A DNA stretch of 64,000 nt, taken from the NCBI GenBank assembly GCA_039970095.1, contig JBDVMP010000038.1:1-64000 (forward strand). Reading direction: 5' to 3'. Source of the stretch: JAMZMI01 sp039970095. Its GTDB lineage: Bacteria; Bacteroidota; Bacteroidia; Cytophagales; Cyclobacteriaceae. This document shows, piece after piece, positions 9,169 to 18,557 of this stretch (its first letter is position 1; each line of letters opens with the position of its first letter). The notes under the pieces are model-generated. The model was not told where the DNA came from and did no database searches. It worked only from the letters and a program-made list of their open reading frames with translations. Made by a program: the position numbers and the translations under genes.

Positions 9169-11394
9169 TCACCACTCTACCCGATAGGTCAAAATTGGGA
9201 TCAAGCCAAGGTTATATTGGGTTTCAGTTTGGCTGGTAAAACTATCGTAGTAACGAAACGACTCATTTTGAGTATTGGTGAGATTTTGAATGTCAAGAGC
9301 TATACTGGAAGTTCTATTAGGCTTGTTAAATGTACACATCAGCCTTAGGTCTGTTCTAAAAAAGTCATTTGATTTGTATGAAGAGTTTGGGCTTGCAGAA
9401 ACAGTAGACAATGGCGTTCGGTCATGGAAATATTGCCCTCCTTGAAAAATAACCTTCATATTGACTGAGAACGTATTGTTTTTTGACACCCCACCCATTT
9501 TCCACTCTTTACCCCCGGCAGCATTTACGCTATACTGTGAGTTGAATTGAGTGTTTTGTCCACCAATCACCGAGTCAAAAAATGTTGCACCTGCCCGATA
9601 ATAAAATTGATTGGAAAATGACTTTTCTGTGGAAAGGCTTACCCCCATGGTATGTGCATTGACTTGATTGTAAGGCTCAATGAAAACCACTTGACTTTCT
9701 CTTCTGGCCTTCTTAAAATCATAATAGAAGAGCTCTGCAAACAGAATTGAGCCTGCCCTTTCATAGCTATATGCCAAAGTATATCTCAATGAGGTTAAAA
9801 ACTTGAAAGGCTTATTTTGCCATTCTTCCGATCCATAAGGGTTGTCGTATAGATAGTTAAAAGGATTTAGCAATTGGCTGTATTGACCAACTCCTGCTGA
9901 TATCGCATGATATTGGCCTAACTGATAATTTAGGTTCAATCGTGGGTCGAGGCTAACATAATGAAGATTAGTATTCAGAGCTAGCCCCAAATTAGTTTGT
10001 AAACTGTTAGTCATGCTCCACGCATAAGAAGCATATGGCCTGATCAAATATTGAGGCTTAGGGTTCCACCCAGACTCACCATTTGATGGGCTTCTAAATG
10101 TCTTATCATAGTCATAGCGATTGATCAACGTTCCAAAATCTAGTGTTCCGCTCCCCAAATACACGCTATAAACAGAGCTTAAACTCAAAAGTTTTTGTTC
10201 CCCTATTATTGTCCCTGATGAGAACACCGAATCATTTGAATTGTATTGATTTTGCTTTCGCGAATTATCGTATGCTGAAAAATTGATTGTGGAATTTAGG
10301 CTTCCGGTAGAGAATGAGTTTTTCAGGTTTACCCCCACGATACCCGTGGTATTCTTGTAATTGATATCATTCCTGTCTTTTTCCACTTCTGAATCATCAA
10401 ATGGCTTATGCTCAAAATCATTGTAGCTCAAACCTCCCACGCCGTAAAACTTGAGTTTTGATTTTTCCCCAACCGGGGTAGAAATATTAAAAGCCAAATC
10501 CTGAAACCCAATTGATTCCCCTCCGAAATCAACTCCAAAATTGGTCAGCAAGCCTGTGAACGAATACCTGTAATTCAAAGCGTAAGTTGCCTTACTCCCT
10601 TCCTTTATGGGGCCTTCAGAAGCAAAGTCGAAACCTATGAGTGAGGCCTGTGCGGTAAACTGTTTTTTCTCAGCATTACCGCTTTTGAGGTTCATATTGA
10701 AAATACCGCCAACACTGTTGCCATGGCGATTATCAAACGTACTGTATAGAAACTCCGAGCTACTGAGCATTTGTGCGCTGAGCATATTCACCCCACCTCC
10801 AGTGGCAGAAGGTTGATCCAGAAATGTGCCTGCGTTTGAAAGATGATTCGGGTTCACGATTTCGGCACCTTCCAGTCTCCAAACATTGTAGTTGGGCGAA
10901 AGCCCACGCACAGAAATCTGATTGTTTTGATCGTTGGTCACCATCACATCAGGCGCAGTGGTTGCAAGCCTTGCAGGATCATAGTAGGTCGCCGCAAACC
11001 GGTTGATCTGCTCTTCATTGATGGAGACACGCCCGGGAGAAGAAAGGGTGTTTCCCCCAGTAATTACCACTTCGTCTAAATCTGAAAATGATCTTTTCAG
11101 ATCAATATTTTGAATGGTAACTTGACCGGACTTTACCCAAACGTCATTGATTGTCATGGTCTGATAACCAATATAACTTACCTGAATAGTCGCGCGACCG
11201 GTACGGATCGTTTTCAACTCATAACGCCCGTCCGAATCTGTAGAAGTTCCATTTTCAGAGTCTTGCACTTGGACAGAGGCACCAACCAGAGGCTCTCCGG
11301 AAACTTCATCGACAACCGTTCCTGTAATACTCTGCGCACTCAACTTCATCATGCTGACGAGCATCAGCAACCCAACCCCAATCCAGTTTTTCAT
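9169..11394 (-). CDS. TonB-dependent outer-membrane receptor
   Basis: A 741-residue outer-membrane protein. A signal peptide (to about residue 20, ending LSAQ) is followed by a carboxypeptidase-regulatory-like beta-sandwich (about 21-110, SITGTVVDEVSGEPLVGASVQV and SDGRYELKTIRTG). A plug domain with ISVRGLSPNYNVWRLEGAEI follows, then a beta-barrel to the C-terminus, which ends in an aromatic-rich strand (ILTYRVEW). There is no SusD partner next to it, so it is not a classical SusC/D pair. As the last gene of the minus-strand cluster, 7 nt from the exported TIM-barrel gene, it may import a glycoside or sugar processed by the neighbours. A siderophore role cannot be excluded. Confidence 0.9.
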   Translation of the reverse strand: MKNWIGVGLLMLVSMMKLSAQSITGTVVDEVSGEPLVGASVQVQDSENGTSTDSDGRYELKTIRTGRATIQVSYIGYQTMTINDVWVKSGQVTIQNIDLKRSFSDLDEVVITGGNTLSSPGRVSINEEQINRFAATYYDPARLATTAPDVMVTNDQNNQISVRGLSPNYNVWRLEGAEIVNPNHLSNAGTFLDQPSATGGGVNMLSAQMLSSSEFLYSTFDNRHGNSVGGIFNMNLKSGNAEKKQFTAQASLIGFDFASEGPIKEGSKATYALNYRYSFTGLLTNFGVDFGGESIGFQDLAFNISTPVGEKSKLKFYGVGGLSYNDFEHKPFDDSEVEKDRNDINYKNTTGIVGVNLKNSFSTGSLNSTINFSAYDNSRKQNQYNSNDSVFSSGTIIGEQKLLSLSSVYSVYLGSGTLDFGTLINRYDYDKTFRSPSNGESGWNPKPQYLIRPYASYAWSMTNSLQTNLGLALNTNLHYVSLDPRLNLNYQLGQYHAISAGVGQYSQLLNPFNYLYDNPYGSEEWQNKPFKFLTSLRYTLAYSYERAGSILFAELFYYDFKKARRESQVVFIEPYNQVNAHTMGVSLSTEKSFSNQFYYRAGATFFDSVIGGQNTQFNSQYSVNAAGGKEWKMGGVSKNNTFSVNMKVIFQGGQYFHDRTPLSTVSASPNSSYKSNDFFRTDLRLMCTFNKPNRTSSIALDIQNLTNTQNESFRYYDSFTSQTETQYNLGLIPILTYRVEW

Positions 11395-11401
11395 GTTTGA
11401 C

Positions 11402-12265
11402 TCAGACTAAAATTTTCTCAGTCAAATTTCGGTAAGAAGTTTCAATACTCTTCAGTGGATTATCTGATTTGTCTTGCTCCACAAAGAAGTGCTTCATTCC
11501 CGAGACATCCTTTTTGGCAAAAATGGAAGGAAAATCTATGGTCCCTGTGCCGACTTCAGCAAACCCTTGTTCAGGCGTATTGGCCATATCTTTCACATGC
11601 CAAAGCGGCACTCTGCCTTCATTCTGCATAAAGAAATCTGCAGGTTTTAGATTCACCTTGCTAATCCAATAAAGGTCAAGCTCGAACTGAACCAAATTCG
11701 GGTCTGTTTCTGTTAAAAGAATATCCATCGGTAGCTGTCCATCGATCGGGATGAATTCAAAATCATGGTTGTGATAGCACACCTTTAATCCCATCTTTTG
11801 AGCCTTCTCTCCAGATGTATTCAGCAAGGCAGCATACTCTTTGAACTGATCTATGGCAGAACGATCTTCAGTTGGCAACCACGGCAATACAGCATACTCC
11901 TGCCCCACCTCGGCCATGAAGTCCAGATATTGATCAAACTGATTCCTGAATATATCAAGGCCAGCATGCCCGCTTATCATTTGCAAATCAAGATCACCTA
12001 AGATGGTTTTTAATTCAGATGCAGCATATCCATACCCCTTGCCATCAATGTAGCTCGCCGCTTCTATTTTTTTGTATCCTATGTCAGCCACTTTTTTGAG
12101 CGTACCCAGTGCATCGGCATCCATTTCATTTCTTACTGTATAAAGCTGAACACCTATTTTGGGAAGCATATTTTTATCGCTGCTGGCCACACAAGAAGGT
12201 AGTAAAACCGTGGCACTTGCGGCCAGGGATGCTTGCTTGATAAACTCGCGTCTTGTCTTCATCAT
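11402..12265 (-). CDS. Exported sugar phosphate isomerase/epimerase-like TIM-barrel protein
   Basis: A 287-residue xylose-isomerase-like TIM-barrel protein with a twin-arginine signal. The N-terminus TRREFIKQASLAASATVLLPSC contains an RR motif followed by a hydrophobic stretch and a Cys that could act as a lipobox. The mature part begins KIGVQLYTVRNEM, with YKKIEAASY, VCYHNHDFEF, QFELDLYWISK, WHVKDM and FVEQD, the usual His/Glu/Asp metal-site segments of the family. Tat export suggests it folds, perhaps with metal, before reaching the periplasm. It lies one base after the stop of the 871-residue lipoprotein. In this neighbourhood it could act on oxidised (3-keto) glycosides; that is inference. 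Confidence 0.82.
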   Translation of the reverse strand: MMKTRREFIKQASLAASATVLLPSCVASSDKNMLPKIGVQLYTVRNEMDADALGTLKKVADIGYKKIEAASYIDGKGYGYAASELKTILGDLDLQMISGHAGLDIFRNQFDQYLDFMAEVGQEYAVLPWLPTEDRSAIDQFKEYAALLNTSGEKAQKMGLKVCYHNHDFEFIPIDGQLPMDILLTETDPNLVQFELDLYWISKVNLKPADFFMQNEGRVPLWHVKDMANTPEQGFAEVGTGTIDFPSIFAKKDVSGMKHFFVEQDKSDNPLKSIETSYRNLTEKILV

Positions 12266-12266
12266 A

Positions 12267-14882
12267 TTATTGCTTTTTAGGTATGAATTGTAAGGTTTCG
12301 ATTTGAATCAATTCAGATTCCACTTCGGAATTGTGAAAGGAAAGTTTGATGTCCGTTTTGCCCTCAGCTTTAATTTCGATCTCTGAACAGCAATTTTTTC
12401 CATTGGATTTTTTCAAAATTACAGACCCAAGTATTGCGCCTGTTTTATTGTCACTGAGTTTTACTTCCACATCTTTTTTGAGAGATCTCAATTTCAGTTT
12501 CACTACACCTATGTTAGTAAGATCCACGTCATTGAATCCAAAGGAAGAACCGTGAAAGATATCTTTGACATAATACACATCTGTGGATTCGTCCACTCTT
12601 ACGCCCACATTTTCCGAAAAGTCAAATTCAGAGGCCTCCATCACGTTTGAATTGAGCATGACGCCAGAGGTTCTGGATACTGGACTCAATGGCTTTTTGC
12701 CTTTGTCCTTATAGGAAGCTGAAAATAAATACTGACCTGTGGACTTGTTTATGACATACTCTCCAGAAAGAGGGTATTCATTTACATCGGTTAGAGAAAG
12801 GATGTAATTGACAATACTATTGGCATCTTCCAGACTCAACTCGGGGTGTGCCGACATCATATTTTCACCCCAAACACCACCGCCACCATTGATGATCTTG
12901 TAGCTCAAATAATTAAGGGCTCCCGTATCATTTTTGTACGCATCCGAAACCTCCGTATATGATGGACCTATAGAACTCCCGTCTATTTTGTGACAGCCCT
13001 TGCAGTCCAAAGAGTTGATCAAGGTAAGTCCTCCACTCACTGGTTTTTGATGCCCTAAAACTTCCGCTTTGTCCAGGGATTGGAAATGCTGAATATCAAA
13101 ATCTACATCGGTCGGCTCAATACCCGATCCAAGAGTACCATCCTCTGCGTCAGACACTTTCACGTCATAAACTACCTTTCGCCCTGTCCAGAAGAATGTT
13201 TGATTGCCCTCTATAGTCAATGAAATATCGGGAGCTTTATTCCCTACTTCCACCACAAATTGCTTTCTGGCCTTATTGCCTTTTTGATCTCTGACGGTTA
13301 ATTCCGGATAGTAGATACCTTCCTTTTCAAATGTATAGGTAAACTGCTCTTTCTTAATTTTCTCATCGTCTATCTCCCAGATAAATGTGATCTTATCGTC
13401 ATCATAATCCAAAGAACCAGATGCATCAAAAGCCACCTCGAGTGGGGCTTTTCCATTGGTTTGGGAAAGTGTAGCTTTCAAAACCGGAGGCCTGTTACCT
13501 CCGCTATATTTAATCCGCAGGAGCCGCGCATCCTCATTTCTGGTAAACCAACCTGTACCATACTCAATGGCGTAGAGCTGTCCATCAGGGCCAAACGTCA
13601 TATCCATGAGGTTGTTGAATTTTGTATCCGGCATGAATGGATACCAGTCGATCGGGTTGCCCTGATCATCCAAACCCAGAGAGTAGATAAAACCTCGTAT
13701 CCAGTCGTAAAAGAAAACACGGCCGTTAAAAAAATCAGGGTACTTATCCTGAGAGTCATACTCATCAGCATAATAAACCGGGCCAGCCATGGCATTTCTG
13801 CCGCCATTACCTACTTGCGGAAACTCCGGGGAGTTGGCATAGGGATAATAAATCTTCGCTGGCATAGCTGGTGGAAGGTTTTGAATCCCTGTATTGCTGG
13901 GAGCATTGTTTATTGGAGCTTTTGGATCAAAAGAAGGTCCTGATTTTCCGGTTTTGAAACTGTAATCTCTGTATGCCTTATTATCGCCCACAAAAAGGGG
14001 CCATCCAAAATAACCGGCTTCCAAAGCAACATTGAACTCATCATGACCTCTTGGGCCTCTCAGCTCATCAGCTTTTTGAGCATCGGCTCCAACATCTCCC
14101 CAAAACAACCAACCTCGCTTGCTATCTACAGCTATCCTGTAGGGGTTTCTGCAACCCATCACATAAATTTCAGAGCGTGTGAGCGGATCGTCATCTTCAA
14201 AAAGATTACCGGACGGAATACTGTAAGTTCCATCTGCTTCTGGTTTGATTCTTAAAATTTTCCCTCTCAGGTCGTTCGTATTTGAGGATGAGCGGCGTGC
14301 ATCCCATGAAGCTCGTCCTGCACGGTCATCAATAGGCGCAAACCCTTTTGAATTGAAAGGGTTGGTATCATCTCCTGTGGAAAGATAAAGCAGACCATCG
14401 CCACCGAACTCAATGGAACCACCTGTATGACAGCATTCCTCTCTCTGCACATCTACCTCGAGCATTACTTTCTCATTTTTCAATCCTGAAGAAGTGTAAG
14501 TAAATCTAGAAAGCGCCTGAACGGGACGATCACCATAGACAGAATAATAGAGATACAACCAGCGATTTTGCTGAAAATTGGGATCTGCAGCGATACCCAT
14601 CAGACCGTCTTCAAGCTCATGATATACCGGGATGGAATCATAATCGGTAAGCACACTTGTTTTCAGGTCATATTGTTTGATCCCTCCTCTTCGCTGAGTA
14701 AACAATATTTTACCATTCGGTAATACAACCAACTCGGTAGGTTCAAAAAGATTGGATGCAAAAACTTCCTTCTCAAACCTGTTAGCCTGTGGCACTTGAT
14801 CTACCACTTTTTCTTCAGCCGAATGCTTCTCACAAGACGCCAGGGCGATAGCAATCAGCCCCATACCCAATAACTTCTTCAT
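12267..14882 (-). CDS. Lipoprotein: sugar-dehydrogenase-like propeller, PKD and cytochrome c domains
   Basis: An 871-residue lipoprotein (signal LIAIALASC). Residues about 40-455 form a GSDH-type six-bladed propeller like PQQ-dependent aldose dehydrogenases (PNGKILFTQRRGGIKQ, LMGIAADPNF, LRGKILRIKPEADG, GCRNPYRIAVD, GDVGADAQKADELRG). A PKD domain follows (about 463-555, FDASGSLDYDDDKITFIWEIDD). A class I cytochrome c domain has the heme motif CKGCH at 627-631 and a distal GENMMSAHP Met. The last ~170 residues look like a carbohydrate-binding-type beta-sandwich. It probably oxidises a sugar at the periplasmic face and passes electrons to its own heme. The start abuts the next gene's stop. Substrate is unknown. 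Confidence 0.85.
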   Translation of the reverse strand: MKKLLGMGLIAIALASCEKHSAEEKVVDQVPQANRFEKEVFASNLFEPTELVVLPNGKILFTQRRGGIKQYDLKTSVLTDYDSIPVYHELEDGLMGIAADPNFQQNRWLYLYYSVYGDRPVQALSRFTYTSSGLKNEKVMLEVDVQREECCHTGGSIEFGGDGLLYLSTGDDTNPFNSKGFAPIDDRAGRASWDARRSSSNTNDLRGKILRIKPEADGTYSIPSGNLFEDDDPLTRSEIYVMGCRNPYRIAVDSKRGWLFWGDVGADAQKADELRGPRGHDEFNVALEAGYFGWPLFVGDNKAYRDYSFKTGKSGPSFDPKAPINNAPSNTGIQNLPPAMPAKIYYPYANSPEFPQVGNGGRNAMAGPVYYADEYDSQDKYPDFFNGRVFFYDWIRGFIYSLGLDDQGNPIDWYPFMPDTKFNNLMDMTFGPDGQLYAIEYGTGWFTRNEDARLLRIKYSGGNRPPVLKATLSQTNGKAPLEVAFDASGSLDYDDDKITFIWEIDDEKIKKEQFTYTFEKEGIYYPELTVRDQKGNKARKQFVVEVGNKAPDISLTIEGNQTFFWTGRKVVYDVKVSDAEDGTLGSGIEPTDVDFDIQHFQSLDKAEVLGHQKPVSGGLTLINSLDCKGCHKIDGSSIGPSYTEVSDAYKNDTGALNYLSYKIINGGGGVWGENMMSAHPELSLEDANSIVNYILSLTDVNEYPLSGEYVINKSTGQYLFSASYKDKGKKPLSPVSRTSGVMLNSNVMEASEFDFSENVGVRVDESTDVYYVKDIFHGSSFGFNDVDLTNIGVVKLKLRSLKKDVEVKLSDNKTGAILGSVILKKSNGKNCCSEIEIKAEGKTDIKLSFHNSEVESELIQIETLQFIPKKQ

Positions 14883-17800
14883 TTACAATTCTTTGATTTT
14901 GATATTCCTGTACCAAACTTTATCTCCATGATCCTGCAGTGCGATGAATCCTGCATCGGCTTTGCCAAATCCTGGCATTTCACCAAACTTACTACCACTA
15001 ACAAGCGCATCCCACTCCGGAGTGCCTCGATCATATTCTACTACTTTATAGCCATTGAGCCAATGCTCTATATGGTTGTCTTTGGCAATAATCCTTGTGC
15101 GGTTCCACTCACCTACAGGGTTTACAGTCACAAACCTGGTAGGTAATAAGTCATACAAGTCACCTGCTCTATGTTTGAATATTTGACCATCAGGGTGGCG
15201 CACATTATCCAAAATCTGATACTCCATGCCAGTATGCCACACATACTCATAGTCATCATCCTCCAGTACATTGTATATGATACCACTATTTCCCCCCTCT
15301 GAAATCTTCCAATCTATAGAAAACTCAAAGTTCTTGTATGGTTTGTCCGTGATGATGATATCACCTCCATCTTCAGCCTGCCACCCTGCAGCATCCGCAT
15401 CTTTTCCTACGAAAACAAGAGCTCCATTGCGAGCTTGCCATTTTTTACCAAGCTTATCTGACTTAAAGTTTCTAATGCCGTTTGTTGTTTTTCCATCAAA
15501 CAACAATTTCCAACCATCTGCTTTTTCTTTGTCTGTCAGCTGGTTTTGCACAACCTTGTAATCGTTGGTAAACCCTGGCTTATTCTTCGGAATATTGGTC
15601 AGAGTGTACCACGCTTCAGTAGTCCATAGCTCATGATTGAGTTCGCTCATAAATGGGCGCTTTATCCTGAAATACACCACGTGTTTTTCTTTCAACCCAT
15701 CCAGCTCGATAAATATTTTTTTACGGTCATCAGATAAGTAGAAATTTTTAGGTTTCAATTCGGTAAGATCAAGTTTCGGACCTCCATATTTCGGAGTTGG
15801 CTTGAAGTAAAATCGCTCTACCAGAAAATCTTGTGCACTGATGTTTTGTCCTTCTTTAATAGGCTCAGTAAACTCAATTTCGAACCCGTTTGACCTTGCG
15901 CTTACGCTAAGCATTTCGAATGCGGAGGAGCCATTGTAAACCATGCGCTGCAGGCCATAATTTAATTTGCCCGTTTGCCCCCAGTTTCCAGAAACACCAA
16001 CTCCACCAAGCAACAAGGATCCGTCTGGTGCCCAAGCCAATCTGTTTACACCCGCTTCAATCCCCTGAGAAAACCGAAATACTACCCCTTGATAGTTGTC
16101 ATTGACTTTTTCAACAAAAACCCTTTTCACACCTCCATGTGTCACTTCACAATGTATCATTTGTCCGACATAGGGGCCTTTATCTATGTAAAGCGGCGTA
16201 CTTGGGCTATTGCCTATTTCATCTTGCGGCAGCCATACAACAGGCTCATCCTGCACCATATCCCTGGTACCTTCCGGATCAACAGACCTGGAGCCGTACC
16301 AGGCACCTTCCCTCACATGATTTATTTTTGATGCCGGCAGCCAGTCGCCTTGGTTATCCGCGACAAAAATCTCATCATCCACTCCAATACCAATTCCGTT
16401 TGGTGTTCTGAGACCGGAAGCAATTAGCTCTACCTCTCCAGTTTCTTTGGAAACCTTGAGCACTTTGCCCCTATCCTGTGGCTGTGGCTGTGCGGAGGCT
16501 CCTCCAGGTAAAATATCTGTAGCCAAAGCACCGTAGAAGTACCCGTCCTTGTACACCAGGCCAAAAGCAAACTCATGAAAGTTGGCAGAAACAGTCCAAT
16601 CATCGGCGATAGCCTCATATTCATCGATCAGACCATCCCCATCATTATCTATCAGTTTGGTCAGTTCCTGTTTTTGTAAAACATAGATCTCTCCATCCAC
16701 CACCTTGATTCCAAGCGGCTCAGCCAAGCCAGAAGCGATCAGCTCAACTTCGATTTGCGATGGGTCTTCGGATCTAAAATTGGAAACTTTGTAAACCGGC
16801 CCTAATTCGTCCCATGTACAAACGAGCATTTCGTCTTCCGACAGGAAGTCAATCCCACCTACTCGTGGTTTAAAATCATCAGGACGGGCTTGAAACAAAT
16901 CGAATGCAGGATGCACATCTGCCAGCCATTGTTTATCTCCGGGTATACTTTTGAGCAATTCATTGACATCCACGTATTTTTCAAAATCAATGTAATGAGC
17001 GGGAGAAACGGAGAGCATCGTTTCGGGTACTACTTCAAACTTTCCTGTAGTCATATCAAACCATTGGAAAGACAGGGCTCCCCCTCCTCCACCTTGATAG
17101 TACCAAATTTCAAACGGGTGATCTCCGGCTTCCAGATAAACCTCTCCATCACGTGTTTCTTTACCGTGAGGGCCGCTATTGTCTATGACTGCCTTGTCAT
17201 CGACAAACAACTGAGAACCATCATCAGACACCAGACGAAAACTATAACTACCTGTCTTTGAGATGCTCAAGTCACCCTTGAAGATAATCGCAATTCGTTC
17301 GGTTTTTTCTCCAATATCACTTTCATCGCGGATGTGAATGCGCGGCACAACGGAAGCCTTGATAGGCGAACCCTCTTTTAATAAAACTTCAAAATTAGGC
17401 TGATCTCCGCTATACAGATATTGATATGCGGCCACACCAGATTGCTTTTCAGTGATTTCAATCTGATCCTTAGGCTTGAGCGGTACGGTTTTTACTCCCA
17501 AATGCCATGCTCCTCCATCTTCATCAGCATCCTCGTCATCCAATGAAATAATATATGAGATCATGGCTTTCACGTCGCTATCTTCCAGTCCTGGGTGAGG
17601 AGTCATTACTGCTTCGCCCCAGACTCCACTTCCGCCTTTGATTACCTTTTGCGACAGCATATCGACGGTCTCTTCACTGTCGTTGTATTTTCTGGCTATG
17701 GTTATGTAAGCAGGGCCTACAGTTTGCACATTTTCATTGTGGCATGACTTACAGTCGCTTCTGTCGATTAAGGCAGCTCCTGACAGCACGCCGCTTTTTT

Positions 17801-18539
17801 CTTCGGTATCCTGAGCAGCCATCAGCACTCCTTTGAGCTTGTCAAAACCTTTGTGATAATAAACTCTGAAATAGGTGTCTTCTGTGCTATTAAGGATCAA
17901 ATCGCCGGAAACCTGAAGCACCGATCCTTCAGGGTACTCTAATTTCTCTACGGATTCTTTATTGAAATATCCATTGGTTTTATAGTCTTCCTCCTTTTCC
18001 AACGAAGTAAGCTTGAGCGAAAGTCCTACCTGGAGGTCTCCTGCGTTTTCAAGTGTAAATGTTCTGGAGAGCCCATTCTGAGAGCCTCGGGCGATTGCCT
18101 CAGGTGTTTCGGTCACAATGATGATTTGTCCATCGACCATCAGCTGGTAAGTGAAGGTGACCTGATCGTTGACAAATTTATGGCCTTTGTATTTCAGTTT
18201 CGGGGTGATTTTTTTATCCCCGGATTTCACAAACCACTCTATATCCTCAGCCTGATCCACATAATAGGCATAGCCCTCGCTTGTAGGCTGTGGTCCGTGA
18301 ACCGTGGTGTAAACCGCCCCATCAAAGTTGACTCCACCCTTCCAGGCTTTGAATAAACTGGAGGTGCGGGCATCATAAGCCACCCATATCTCATCACTGA
18401 GGGCTGCCGTGACAATTCGTGGAGTTTCATCCAAAACCGATCTGAACACCCAGGGTTCGATCGGGCGTTCTGTTTTGTTGGGCTCATTGCAGGATAACAA
18501 GAGCGCAATAAGAGAAGTTAGGGTTAGTAAGTTGCGCAT
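14883..18539 (-). CDS. Giant lipoprotein: cytochrome c, PA14, beta-propeller and DUF1080 domains
   Basis: A 1218-residue lipoprotein (signal to LIALLLSC). An N-terminal beta-rich region leads to a cytochrome c domain with CKSCH at 263-267 and a distal Met in GEAVMTPHP. A PA14 domain (about 370-510, FRLVSDDGSQLFVDDKAVID) is a likely glycan binder. A membrane-bound-dehydrogenase-type beta-propeller (about 540-870) and a beta-sandwich linker follow. A DUF1080 domain ends the protein (about 1005-1218, GWKLLFDGKTTNGIRNF, WKISEGGNSGIIYNV, HWLNGYKVVEYD). DUF1080 proteins are described as 3-keto-disaccharide hydrolases/lyases. The fusion joins oxidation machinery and a glycoside-cleaving domain in one chain. 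It ends directly at the start of the 871-residue gene. Confidence 0.85.
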   Translation of the reverse strand: MRNLLTLTSLIALLLSCNEPNKTERPIEPWVFRSVLDETPRIVTAALSDEIWVAYDARTSSLFKAWKGGVNFDGAVYTTVHGPQPTSEGYAYYVDQAEDIEWFVKSGDKKITPKLKYKGHKFVNDQVTFTYQLMVDGQIIIVTETPEAIARGSQNGLSRTFTLENAGDLQVGLSLKLTSLEKEEDYKTNGYFNKESVEKLEYPEGSVLQVSGDLILNSTEDTYFRVYYHKGFDKLKGVLMAAQDTEEKSGVLSGAALIDRSDCKSCHNENVQTVGPAYITIARKYNDSEETVDMLSQKVIKGGSGVWGEAVMTPHPGLEDSDVKAMISYIISLDDEDADEDGGAWHLGVKTVPLKPKDQIEITEKQSGVAAYQYLYSGDQPNFEVLLKEGSPIKASVVPRIHIRDESDIGEKTERIAIIFKGDLSISKTGSYSFRLVSDDGSQLFVDDKAVIDNSGPHGKETRDGEVYLEAGDHPFEIWYYQGGGGGALSFQWFDMTTGKFEVVPETMLSVSPAHYIDFEKYVDVNELLKSIPGDKQWLADVHPAFDLFQARPDDFKPRVGGIDFLSEDEMLVCTWDELGPVYKVSNFRSEDPSQIEVELIASGLAEPLGIKVVDGEIYVLQKQELTKLIDNDGDGLIDEYEAIADDWTVSANFHEFAFGLVYKDGYFYGALATDILPGGASAQPQPQDRGKVLKVSKETGEVELIASGLRTPNGIGIGVDDEIFVADNQGDWLPASKINHVREGAWYGSRSVDPEGTRDMVQDEPVVWLPQDEIGNSPSTPLYIDKGPYVGQMIHCEVTHGGVKRVFVEKVNDNYQGVVFRFSQGIEAGVNRLAWAPDGSLLLGGVGVSGNWGQTGKLNYGLQRMVYNGSSAFEMLSVSARSNGFEIEFTEPIKEGQNISAQDFLVERFYFKPTPKYGGPKLDLTELKPKNFYLSDDRKKIFIELDGLKEKHVVYFRIKRPFMSELNHELWTTEAWYTLTNIPKNKPGFTNDYKVVQNQLTDKEKADGWKLLFDGKTTNGIRNFKSDKLGKKWQARNGALVFVGKDADAAGWQAEDGGDIIITDKPYKNFEFSIDWKISEGGNSGIIYNVLEDDDYEYVWHTGMEYQILDNVRHPDGQIFKHRAGDLYDLLPTRFVTVNPVGEWNRTRIIAKDNHIEHWLNGYKVVEYDRGTPEWDALVSGSKFGEMPGFGKADAGFIALQDHGDKVWYRNIKIKEL

Positions 18540-18557
18540 TTCAGGGTATTTATAATT

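Noticed and set aside
13461..13943. A 160-codon plus-strand frame within the 871-residue lipoprotein gene
   Set aside because: It is antisense to the conserved propeller region and has no recognisable features.
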